Below, piece by piece: positions 1 to 6,121 of a stretch of 11,023 nt of DNA (position 1 is the first letter of the stretch; each line of letters begins with the position of its first letter). A program made the translations under genes and the position numbers. Source of the DNA: Candidatus Lindowiibacteriota bacterium (lineage in GTDB: Bacteria; Lindowbacteria; 2-12-FULL-62-27); assembly GCA_023249255.1 (NCBI GenBank), contig JAHFCY010000100.1, forward strand, positions 1-11,023. Reading direction: 5' to 3'. The notes beneath the pieces are model-generated. The model saw nothing but the letters and a program-made list of their open reading frames with translations. It did no database searches and had not been told where the DNA came from.

Positions 1-703
1 TAAACCATGCGGCGAAAGACCAGAATATGTGTGTAACGAGTCTCTTTCGGTTCGAGAAAATAATCAGCCCCGCCGAAAATTGTTCCGCAGTTTTTGGCAG
101 TGTTTCTGCGCGGCGGCCCACCGCGCGAAACAACCGGCCGAGTCCCGAAATCCACGCGTTCGGAAATTTCCAGAATGAATAGAGAATTCCCAGTCCCACC
201 GCGAACATCGCCGGGATGACCAGCAGGGCTTCCTTCGGCACTCGGCCGAGAAACTGGGTGTAGTCCGCGCCGGGAAGGACGAGCAGCGCTGTTCCGAAAA
301 TGGTCATGACGGTCAGGCCGTCCATCACGCGCTCAAATACTACCGTCGCGAAGATCGGGCTGTAATTCAGCGATGAATTTTTTCCGAGAACGTAAACACG
401 CAGAGATTCGCCAACCCGCAGAGGAATGACGTTCAGGCCGAATATGCCGACGAAAAAAGCGGAACAGACTCGCCGGAATTTGACGGGCGTATAGCAGTCA
501 ACGCCGATCTTCCATCGGTACGACCGCATCACGCTCCCACCCACCGACATGGCGCCCGCGGCCAGAACCAAAAGCCACGGAACGTTTGACAGATCTTCCT
601 TCAACTGGTCGATCCCCACACCTTTGAGCGCCCACCAGAGGCCCGCGCAGGACAGCGCAAGGCCGAACCAGAATCCCTTACTCCGGACGGCTGTTTTCCA
701 CAT
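1..703 (-). CDS. YbhN/LPG-synthase-TM family membrane protein, C-terminus cut by window edge
   Basis: About 234 residues are visible from ATG at 703; the C-terminus lies beyond base 1 (family members are usually about 300-340 aa). The protein is strongly hydrophobic. It carries the two hallmark patterns of the lysylphosphatidylglycerol synthase transmembrane/UPF0104 family: NVIPLRVGESLRVYVLG (a P-x-R-x-G-E-x-x-R motif) followed about 20 residues later by FERVMDGL (the E-R-x-x-D motif). The family includes AglD, YbhN and the MprF flippase domain. It is associated with lipid or polyprenyl-linked sugar handling, but exact activities are rarely known. The start is supported by GGAG (713-716) nine bases upstream and by the conserved hydrophobic N-terminus. 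It overlaps the end of the upstream WecA-like gene by 26 nt, so the two are almost certainly co-transcribed and probably translationally coupled. A flippase or lipid-carrier role in glycan assembly is inference. Confidence 0.85.
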   Translation of the reverse strand, partial: MWKTAVRSKGFWFGLALSCAGLWWALKGVGIDQLKEDLSNVPWLLVLAAGAMSVGGSVMRSYRWKIGVDCYTPVKFRRVCSAFFVGIFGLNVIPLRVGESLRVYVLGKNSSLNYSPIFATVVFERVMDGLTVMTIFGTALLVLPGADYTQFLGRVPKEALLVIPAMFAVGLGILYSFWKFPNAWISGLGRLFRAVGRRAETLPKTAEQFSAGLIIFSNRKRLVTHIFWSFAAWF

Positions 704-1790
704 TCGGCGGATCTCCGGCGGCAGGATTTTCCCGGCCGGCCAGTTCCCTCATTTTGATGGCTCCGGTCCGTTCGAGAAGCGCGATGACCAGAAACATGAT
801 CAAGGTGTGCAACAGGACCAGCATGCCCTGGGCGCCGGTGAGTTTCAACAGAAGCACGGCCATGAGGCCGACGTCGAACGTCAAAAACAGAATAACCATC
901 ACGGCCTGCCGATGAGTCATGCCGAGCGCGACGAGCCGGTGCGAAAAATGATTCTTGTCGGCCTTGAAAATGCTCCGACCGTCCCGGATCCGGATCCAGA
1001 CGACCGACGCGGTGTCGTAGAGCGGTACCGAAAAGATGATGAGCGGTGTGACGATCGGCATGTGTTGGGCCGGCCCGTAGCCGATGTAGGTGATCATGGA
1101 GGAGAATGCCGCCAGGTTGAACCCGATCATCAGGCTTCCGGCGTCTCCCATGAAAATTTTCGACGGATAAAAGTTGTATTTCAAAAATCCGGCGATGGCG
1201 AATGTCATGGCCAGAAGCGGCAGGGCGAACTCCTTTTCCTGCGTGTAGACGCACAGAATAAAATAGATGAACGTCGTGAGGCCGCCGACGCCACCCGACA
1301 GGCCGTCCATGTTGTCGAGCAGATTGAACGCGTTTGTGATGACGACAAACCAGCAGAGCGTGAGCAGAGACTGGAGCCACTCGGCATCGATCCAGAACCT
1401 GATCCGGACGCCAAAATAGATCATCACGGCCGCCGCGGCGATCTGGGCGATCAACTTGGTTTCAGCCGAAAGATTCCGGATGTCATCGACGATCCCGACG
1501 CCAAGCAAAAACGCCGAACAGGCGTACAGCGCCAGAAAAACGGGCTGGTACTGGGAATCCGCCGGGATGAGATACATCCGGATGACGACGAAACAGACCG
1601 TGTACCCCAGGAAAATCGCGACGCCGCCAAGCAGGGGTTTCGGCTCGGTATGGACCTTCCGCTGGGCTGGCTTGTCCATCACGCCGAACCGCCGCGCAAA
1701 CCAGATTAGAACCGGGACCGAGGTTGAACTGACGATGAACGCAAGCATCGCAAGTCCGAGGTAGATGAAAAAGGGACTTTGAAGGTTCAC
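678..1790 (-). CDS. wecA: WecA/TagO-type undecaprenyl-phosphate HexNAc-1-phosphate transferase
   Basis: A 370-aa polytopic membrane protein of the MraY/WecA family, which transfers a HexNAc-1-phosphate from a UDP-sugar to undecaprenyl phosphate at the inner face of the membrane and so starts O-antigen, teichoic-acid-like or capsule glycans. Family signatures appear in the right order: PLLGGVAIF (52-60), the Asp pair VDDIRN (101-106), NAFNLLDNMDGLSGG (153-167), IFMGDAGS (212-219) and the cytosolic NHFSHRL (280-286), which stands where WecA proteins have the His-rich loop. Length fits the family. The start is GTG at 1790, chosen because it precedes the first membrane segment. No good Shine-Dalgarno lies before it, and the start region is an 11-bp tandem duplication (see separate entry). 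It follows the 6-dehydrogenase by 30 nt and overlaps the flippase-like gene by 26 nt. The exact sugar (GlcNAc, or a modified or epimerised HexNAc) cannot be read from the sequence. Confidence 0.93.
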   Translation of the reverse strand: MNLQSPFFIYLGLAMLAFIVSSTSVPVLIWFARRFGVMDKPAQRKVHTEPKPLLGGVAIFLGYTVCFVVIRMYLIPADSQYQPVFLALYACSAFLLGVGIVDDIRNLSAETKLIAQIAAAAVMIYFGVRIRFWIDAEWLQSLLTLCWFVVITNAFNLLDNMDGLSGGVGGLTTFIYFILCVYTQEKEFALPLLAMTFAIAGFLKYNFYPSKIFMGDAGSLMIGFNLAAFSSMITYIGYGPAQHMPIVTPLIIFSVPLYDTASVVWIRIRDGRSIFKADKNHFSHRLVALGMTHRQAVMVILFLTFDVGLMAVLLLKLTGAQGMLVLLHTLIMFLVIALLERTGAIKMRELAGRENPAAGDPPNVENSRPE

Positions 1791-1802
1791 GGAAGGTTCA
1801 CG
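1781..1802. repeat. Perfect 11-bp tandem duplication at the wecA-like start codon
   Basis: GAAGGTTCACG occurs at 1781-1791 and again at 1792-1802. On the coding (minus) strand this places two copies of CGTGAACCTTC back to back, so there are two GTG-AAC starts. The inner GTG (1790) opens the WecA-like frame. The outer GTG (1801) opens only GTG-AAC-CTT-CCG followed by TGA, and that TGA overlaps the inner GTG as GTGA. Because 11 is not a multiple of three, the copies are in different frames. Confidence 0.9.
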
Positions 1803-1820
1803 GGACGGCGCGCCGCCGCC

Positions 1821-3164
1821 TTAGAGCCGGACGACGTTTGTCGGAACGCGGCCGAGCGCGCGAATCACGGCGTTTCGGGTGTCGAATACCAGCGGAGCGC
1901 TCGCGACAATCATCCCATAATCGAATGCGCTGTGATCTGTCAGCAGAATGGCGATGTCCGCCCGCCTGAGCAGATCAGCCGAAATCGGCGTCGTCGGGAT
2001 CGTCCGGCCGCCGGCCGCGACGGACGGCACGTTGGGATCGCAGACCGCGAGGTCCGCGCCGAGGTGTCCCAGTTTTTCGATGATCTCGACGGCAGGCGAT
2101 TCCCGCACGTCGGCCACGTCCCGTTTGTAGGTCGCGCCGAGGATCACGATGCGGGCGCCATTGATAGATTTTTTTCGGACGTTCAGCATCTCGGTGGTCC
2201 GCTCGATCACAAAATCCGGCATGCCGCTGTTGATGTCAGACGCCAACTCGATTAATTTCGCCGTCACGTTGAACAGTTTCACGCGCCACGCGAGATAGAG
2301 CGGGTCGATCGGAATGCAGTGGCCGCCCAGTCCCGGCCCCGGATAAAACGGCGTGAATCCGAACGGTTTTGTGGCCGCCGCGTCGATGACTTCCCAGACG
2401 TTGACTTTGAGCTTGTGGCAGAGCTGGGCCATTTCGTTCGCCATGCCAATGTTGATCGCGCGGTACGTGTTTTCGAGAAGCTTCACCATCTCGGCGACCG
2501 TCGGGTTGCTGACCGTCACGACCTGCTGGATCGCGATGCGGTAAAACGCCGCGGCCAGGTCCGTGCAGGCAGGCGTCATGCCTCCGACGACTTTCGGCGT
2601 GTTTTCAATTTTGTATTTTGGATTGCCCGGATCGACCCGCTCGGGTGAAAACGCAACGAAGGCATCCCGGCCGATCGTCCGGCCCTTCCGGACCAGCGCC
2701 GGCGCCAGGACTTCATCGGTCGTGCCCGGATACGTCGTACTTTCCAAAATCACCAACTGGCCGGGCCGGCTTCGCTGCTCGATTTCCCGTACGGCGCTCA
2801 CGATGTAGGAAATGTCGGGATCGCGGCTTTTGCGAAGAGGCGTGGGCACGCAGATGTTGATGGTATCCATTTTTTTGAGATCGTCGAAATGGGTCGTCGC
2901 GATCAGCCGCTTCTTGCGCACCAGATCCCGCACCGATTCCGACGGCACGTCGCCGATGTACGACACGCCCCGCTTGATCTTCTCGACTTTCTCCTTGTCG
3001 ACGTCAAACCCGGTCACATGCACGCCCGCTCTCGCGAACGCAATGGCCAGCGGAAGGCCCACGTAGCCGAGGCCGATCACGCCGGCGTTGAATTTTTTGG
3101 ACTGGATCTTGCGGCGGAGGACCGACTCGTGGCCCGCGGCCGGAGATGGTTTTTTACTGCTCAT
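1821..3164 (-). CDS. wbpA: UDP-N-acetylhexosamine 6-dehydrogenase (WbpA/TviB type)
   Basis: A 447-aa cytoplasmic NAD-dependent nucleotide-sugar dehydrogenase that oxidises C6 of a UDP-HexNAc to the uronic acid in two steps. The N-terminal Rossmann fold has GLGYVGLP (31-38). The central domain has ESTTYPGTTDEV (141-152), FSPERVDPGN (172-181) and EMVKLLENTYRAINI (225-239), with the conserved Lys228 and Asn232. The catalytic loop PGPGLGGHCIPIDP (275-288) holds Cys283. The C-terminal UDP-binding domain begins near 337 with ILGATYKRDVADVRESP. GGHCIPIDP favours the UDP-GlcNAc/UDP-GalNAc subgroup over UDP-glucose dehydrogenases, which read GGSCFPKD. The N-terminus has about 24 extra charged residues before the Rossmann strand. 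ATG at 3164 is preceded by AGGGTG (3175-3180) ten bases upstream, and the gene overlaps its upstream neighbour by 11 nt. The likely product is UDP-GlcNAcA. Family assignment is firm; substrate is inferred. Confidence 0.93.
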   Translation of the reverse strand: MSSKKPSPAAGHESVLRRKIQSKKFNAGVIGLGYVGLPLAIAFARAGVHVTGFDVDKEKVEKIKRGVSYIGDVPSESVRDLVRKKRLIATTHFDDLKKMDTINICVPTPLRKSRDPDISYIVSAVREIEQRSRPGQLVILESTTYPGTTDEVLAPALVRKGRTIGRDAFVAFSPERVDPGNPKYKIENTPKVVGGMTPACTDLAAAFYRIAIQQVVTVSNPTVAEMVKLLENTYRAINIGMANEMAQLCHKLKVNVWEVIDAAATKPFGFTPFYPGPGLGGHCIPIDPLYLAWRVKLFNVTAKLIELASDINSGMPDFVIERTTEMLNVRKKSINGARIVILGATYKRDVADVRESPAVEIIEKLGHLGADLAVCDPNVPSVAAGGRTIPTTPISADLLRRADIAILLTDHSAFDYGMIVASAPLVFDTRNAVIRALGRVPTNVVRL

Positions 3165-4113
3165 GATATTGGATCACCCTTCGAATTGTCTCATCGAGGG
3201 AAATCTTTGGCATCCACCCGATGGTCTTATGAATTTTGGTCACATCCGGCACCCGGTGCCGCATGTCCTCGAATCCTTTCTCGTAAGCCTTGTCGTACGC
3301 GATGTGGCTGATTTCAGAGCGACTGCGGGTTGCGACCACGATTTTTCGGGCAAGCTGGTTGATGCTGACCCGCTCGGAATGTCCGACGTTGAACGCCTGG
3401 CCTACCGCCCTGGGACTCGACATGAGTTTCATCATCGCGTCGACCGCGTCGTCCACGTAAGTGAAACACCGCGTTTGCTTGCCGTCGCCGTAAATCGTGA
3501 TCGGATGGTCCAGAAGCGCCGATTTCACAAATCGCGGCAGGACCATTCCGTAATCACCGGTCTGGCGCGGGCCGCAGGTGTTGAATAGGCGCGTAACCAC
3601 CACCGGCAGGCGTTTCTCCCGGTGATAGGCAAACGCCAGAAACTCGTCCAGCGCCTTCGCCGTCGAATAACTCCATCGGTGAATGCTCGTGGAGCCGAGC
3701 GTCCGGTCGTCTTCCTCGGAAAACGGGATCTTGTTGCTTTTGCCGTAAATTTCGGACGTCGACGCGATCATCGTTTTCTTTTTTCCGAAATTCGCAGCCT
3801 CCAGGACGTGCTCGGTTCCCGCCACGTTGACGGTGATGGAATCGAGCGGATGGTCGATGATGAACTTGACGCCGACAGCCGCGGCCATGTGGTAAGTCTG
3901 GTCCGCCCAGCGCACCCATCGCCGGACTGTCTCCTTGTCGAGTACGCTTCCGAAGACGAATTTGAACCGCCGGTTTTTTTTCTGGCCCTCGATGTTTTCC
4001 ATCCGGCCGGTCGACAGATTGTCCAGCGCCACGACTTCGTCCCCGCGCTCCAACAGGCGGTCGCACAGATGCGACCCGATGAACCCCGCGCCTCCCGTGA
4101 CCAGAATTTTCAC
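3154..4113 (-). CDS. Extended SDR, UDP-sugar decarboxylase/epimerase-like
   Basis: A 319-aa NAD-dependent extended short-chain dehydrogenase acting on a nucleotide sugar. It shows the Rossmann GGAGFIGS (7-14), ALDNLSTGR (29-37), the active-site segment ASTSEIYG (117-124), Tyr149-xxx-Lys153 in WSYSTAK, and RLFNTCGPRQTGDYGM (175-190). The Thr-Ser-Glu arrangement (119-121) resembles UDP-glucuronate decarboxylase (UXS) rather than plain 4-epimerases. However, the UXS segment DGRVV is replaced by DYGMVLPRF, so decarboxylation is not secure. The start is GTG at 4113, not an upstream one: AGGAGGG (4120-4126) sits six bases before it, the protein then begins directly with the Rossmann strand, and GTGA forms a 4-nt overlap with the preceding gene. 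It overlaps the downstream 6-dehydrogenase by 11 nt, which makes the dehydrogenase product a reasonable candidate substrate. A 4-epimerase or 4,6-dehydratase activity is the main alternative. Confidence 0.88.
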   Translation of the reverse strand: MKILVTGGAGFIGSHLCDRLLERGDEVVALDNLSTGRMENIEGQKKNRRFKFVFGSVLDKETVRRWVRWADQTYHMAAAVGVKFIIDHPLDSITVNVAGTEHVLEAANFGKKKTMIASTSEIYGKSNKIPFSEEDDRTLGSTSIHRWSYSTAKALDEFLAFAYHREKRLPVVVTRLFNTCGPRQTGDYGMVLPRFVKSALLDHPITIYGDGKQTRCFTYVDDAVDAMMKLMSSPRAVGQAFNVGHSERVSINQLARKIVVATRSRSEISHIAYDKAYEKGFEDMRHRVPDVTKIHKTIGWMPKISLDETIRRVIQYHEQ

Positions 4114-5066
4114 AATACGCCCTCCTCCATCATCCGCCGGTGCCACGATATCTGCGCCGCAAGTCCGTCCGCCAGCGTCGTCACCGGACGAAACTTCAGG
4201 TCTCGCCTCGCCGCGCTTGTGTCGGCCGATGTGTGATCGACATCGCCCTGTGCTTTCGTCTCCCGCTTCAGCCGGATCTTCACGCCCGCACGCTGCGCGA
4301 GCGTGTCGAGCGCGTCTTGGAGCCGGACCCGGCTGCCGCCGCCCAGATTGTATATCCCGCCCGGCTTGCCGCGCCCGGCAGCCGCGATATTCGCCGCCAC
4401 GATGTCGGCCACAAACGTGAAATCCCTCGATTGCCGGCCGTCGCCATAAATCCGAATCGTCTTCCCCGCGAGCGCCGCCCCGATGAATCGGTGAAACGCC
4501 ATGTCCGGCCTCTGCCGCGGTCCATAGACCGTAAAATATCTCAAACTCACCGTCGGCACACCGTAATTGGCGTGGTACAACTGGCAAAGATTTTCCGAAG
4601 CCATTTTTGTCACGCCATACGGCGAATGCGGCGAACACCGCTGACTTTCCCGCATCGGCAGTCTGTCCACCTTACCATAAACCGATGAACTGCTGGCAAA
4701 CACAAATTTTCGGATGTTCCGCGCCCCCTTGACGGCCTCGAGCAGCTTCTGCGTGGCACGGATATTGCACTCTATATATATATTGAAGCTCTGGCCCCAG
4801 CTTGCCCGCACGCCCGGCTGGGCGGCCTCGTGAAAAATTACGTCCACGCGCCGGACCAGCCGCTCCAAATCCATCCGGTTCAAATCCGCCCGGTGAAACT
4901 CAAAGCGGGGATGTTTGAGAATCCCCGCCAGATTTCGGCGTTTGATCCGTGGATTGTAATAATCGGTCAGCGCGTCCACGCCCAGGACCCGCGCACCGCC
5001 TGCCAGAAGTTTTTCCGACAGGGTTGATCCAATGAACCCGGCACACCCGGTGACGAGCGCGATCAT
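4110..5066 (-). CDS. Extended SDR, UDP-glucuronate 4-epimerase-like
   Basis: A 318-aa NAD-dependent nucleotide-sugar epimerase/dehydratase. Seen: Rossmann GCAGFIGS (7-14); GVDALTDYYNPRIKRRNL (29-46), a pattern typical of UDP-glucuronate epimerases, in which YYdp-LK-RL follows the NAD-binding Asp; AAQPGVRASWG (81-91); ASSSSVYG (124-131); the catalytic SPYGVTK with Tyr150 and Lys154; and RYFTVYGPRQRPDMAF (176-191). The YGPRQRPDMA segment is the usual one in UDP-glucuronate 4-epimerase-like proteins. The ATG at 5066 is chosen because it lies immediately before the Rossmann strand and one base after the stop of the preceding gene; only a weak GG-rich stretch lies upstream. The frame stays open to a TTG at 5123, but that would run into the previous gene. 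It ends in a 4-nt GTGA overlap with the next SDR. Its substrate could be UDP-GlcA or an N-acetylated uronate; the sequence does not decide. Confidence 0.88.
   Translation of the reverse strand: MIALVTGCAGFIGSTLSEKLLAGGARVLGVDALTDYYNPRIKRRNLAGILKHPRFEFHRADLNRMDLERLVRRVDVIFHEAAQPGVRASWGQSFNIYIECNIRATQKLLEAVKGARNIRKFVFASSSSVYGKVDRLPMRESQRCSPHSPYGVTKMASENLCQLYHANYGVPTVSLRYFTVYGPRQRPDMAFHRFIGAALAGKTIRIYGDGRQSRDFTFVADIVAANIAAAGRGKPGGIYNLGGGSRVRLQDALDTLAQRAGVKIRLKRETKAQGDVDHTSADTSAARRDLKFRPVTTLADGLAAQISWHRRMMEEGVL
4120..4126 (-). promoter_or_regulatory. Strong Shine-Dalgarno fixing the GTG start at 4113
   Basis: The minus strand reads AGGAGGG, then six bases, then GTG. It is the best ribosome site in the window. 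It argues that the downstream SDR starts at 4113 rather than at any of the in-frame upstream codons, which would lie inside the neighbouring gene. Confidence 0.8.
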
Positions 5067-5067
5067 C

Positions 5068-6006
5068 CTATGAGACCCCGACGGTTCCGGCGTAAGTCCG
5101 TTCAAGCCCGGCTCGAAGATCAATCGTCGGCGAGTAACCCAGTCCTGCCCGGGCTTTGCTGATGTCCGCTGCCGATTTCAAAATGTCTCCAGACCGGGCC
5201 GCCTCGAATTTCGGCTGATACGGTTTGCCCGAAATTTCACAGAGCGTTTCCAAAAGTTCCTTCACGGTGTGCGGATGGCCGGCCGCGACGTTGTAGGAAC
5301 CGCTTGGAACGTCCGGTTTGTCGGCCGCGATAAGATTCGCCGCGACGACATTGCCGACGTATGTAAAATCACGGGTCTGTAATCCGGTGCCGTAGATGAC
5401 GGGCCGCCCGCCGTTGTTCAGCGCCGTGATGAATTTCGGAACAACGGCTGCGTATTCCGATTTCGGATCCTGCCTCGGCCCGAACACGTTGAAATACCGG
5501 AGCGCGATGAAGGTGAATCCATACGGGGCCGCAAACGAAAGACCGTAAACCTCGGACGCCGCTTTGGACGCCCCATACGGCGAAATCGGGCACGGCGCCA
5601 CGCCTTCATGCACGGGCTGAACGTCCGCATTTCCATAGATCGACGAGCTTGACGCGAAAAGAAACCGCTTCACGCCTGTCTGCTTTGCCGCCAGAAGCAG
5701 GGAGATCGTGCCGCCTGTATTGTTCTCGTAGGTTTCCCGCGGATTGGCGATCGACCGGGGGACGGACGGAAGCGCCGCCTCATGAAAAATCACGTCAACA
5801 CCCGCGCAGAGGCGCAACACCTCCGCCTCGTCCTGAATGTCTCCCCGGACGAATTCGAAATTCGGTTTGCCTTCAAGACCCTTGAGATTTTCGAGCCGCC
5901 CGGTGGACAGATTGTCGAGTCCCACCACGGTGTCTCCGCGCCGGATCAGCGCCTCGGCAAGATTGGAACCGATAAATCCCGCCGCTCCCGTTACCAGTGC
6001 CTTCAT
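5068..6006 (-). CDS. WbpP/TviC-like UDP-HexNAc(A) 4-epimerase, first gene of the glycan operon
   Basis: A 312-aa extended SDR that by similarity interconverts UDP-GlcNAc/UDP-GalNAc or their uronic acids at C4 through a 4-keto intermediate. Seen: GAAGFIGSN (7-15), LDNLSTGRLENL (30-41), the LPSVPRSIANP segment (79-89) typical of the WbpP branch, ASSSSIYG (118-125), SPYGASK with Tyr144 and Lys148, and RYFNVFGPRQDPKSEYAAVVP (170-190), again the WbpP-type signature. ATG at 6006 is chosen because MKALVTG begins the Rossmann strand. The open frame continues upstream to 6123 but the extra 39 codons look like promoter DNA and would cross the start of the divergent rhomboid gene. There is no clear Shine-Dalgarno. 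With the 6-dehydrogenase at 1821-3164 this would give UDP-GalNAcA. Whether it acts before or after oxidation is unknown. Confidence 0.9.
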   Translation of the reverse strand: MKALVTGAAGFIGSNLAEALIRRGDTVVGLDNLSTGRLENLKGLEGKPNFEFVRGDIQDEAEVLRLCAGVDVIFHEAALPSVPRSIANPRETYENNTGGTISLLLAAKQTGVKRFLFASSSSIYGNADVQPVHEGVAPCPISPYGASKAASEVYGLSFAAPYGFTFIALRYFNVFGPRQDPKSEYAAVVPKFITALNNGGRPVIYGTGLQTRDFTYVGNVVAANLIAADKPDVPSGSYNVAAGHPHTVKELLETLCEISGKPYQPKFEAARSGDILKSAADISKARAGLGYSPTIDLRAGLERTYAGTVGVS

Positions 6007-6011
6007 TTCGG

Positions 6012-6027
6012 CTCTTGTATCTTGCCG
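6012..6027. repeat. Copy 1 of a 16-bp element shared by both divergent intergenic regions
   Basis: CTCTTGTATCTTGCCG here matches CTGTTGTATCATGCCG at 8028-8043 in 14 of 16 positions. Each copy lies between a minus-strand gene and a plus-strand gene reading away from each other, just upstream of the minus-strand start. On the minus strand it reads CGGCAAGATACAAGAG and would include the -10 box of the SDR operon. Confidence 0.6.
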
Positions 6028-6042
6028 TACATGATCCCGCAA
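6014..6042 (-). promoter_or_regulatory. Candidate promoter of the SDR/wecA-like operon
   Basis: The minus strand reads TTGCGG (6042-6037), 17 bases, then TACAAG (6019-6014). Matches to the sigma-70 consensus are modest: three of six at -35 and four of six at -10. The -10-like box ends seven bases before the ATG at 6006, so any transcript from it would be leaderless or nearly so. The gene's lack of a good ribosome site is compatible with that. Confidence 0.35.
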
Positions 6043-6045
6043 TAC

Positions 6046-6069
6046 GGCCCAATCCGGTCGGATATGGCC
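6046..6069. promoter_or_regulatory. Imperfect 24-bp dyad between two divergent promoters (operator candidate)
   Basis: The arms are GGCC-CA-ATCCG and CGGAT-AT-GGCC around a central GT; nine of the twelve symmetric base pairs are complementary. The dyad lies upstream of both proposed -35 boxes (6037-6042 minus, 6086-6091 plus), where a shared regulator of a divergent pair would sit. No regulator gene is visible nearby. Confidence 0.3.
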
Positions 6070-6085
6070 TGGCAATCCTCCAAAC

Positions 6086-6114
6086 TTGCTTATCCCCCGG
6101 CCTGCCGGTAAAAT
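6086..6114 (+). promoter_or_regulatory. Candidate promoter of the rhomboid gene
   Basis: TTGCTT (6086-6091), 17 bases, then TAAAAT (6109-6114), which matches five of six positions of the -10 consensus. Transcription would start near 6121, directly at the ATG at 6122. This box overlaps the alternative ATG at 6113, so if the promoter is right that codon is not in the mRNA. Confidence 0.4.
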
Positions 6115-6121
6115 GTCTCCC

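Noticed and set aside
549-1709. 386-codon open frame on the plus strand opposite the WecA-like gene
   Set aside because: Its translation is rich in charged residues and His with no recognisable domain, while the opposite strand encodes a complete, motif-perfect membrane enzyme. Long antisense frames are common in GC-rich coding DNA.
1806-1815. CGGCGCGCCG palindrome between the dehydrogenase stop and wecA-like start as a terminator
   Set aside because: It is short, has no loop or U-run, and lies in a 30-nt gap inside an operon.
3622-4236. 204-codon plus-strand frame opposite two SDR genes
   Set aside because: Low-complexity Arg/His/Asp-rich translation, and both SDRs on the minus strand have full catalytic motifs.
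4114-4638. N-terminal extension of the SDR at 3154-4113 in the same open frame
   Set aside because: It lies entirely inside the upstream SDR in another frame, and a strong Shine-Dalgarno and Rossmann start support GTG 4113.
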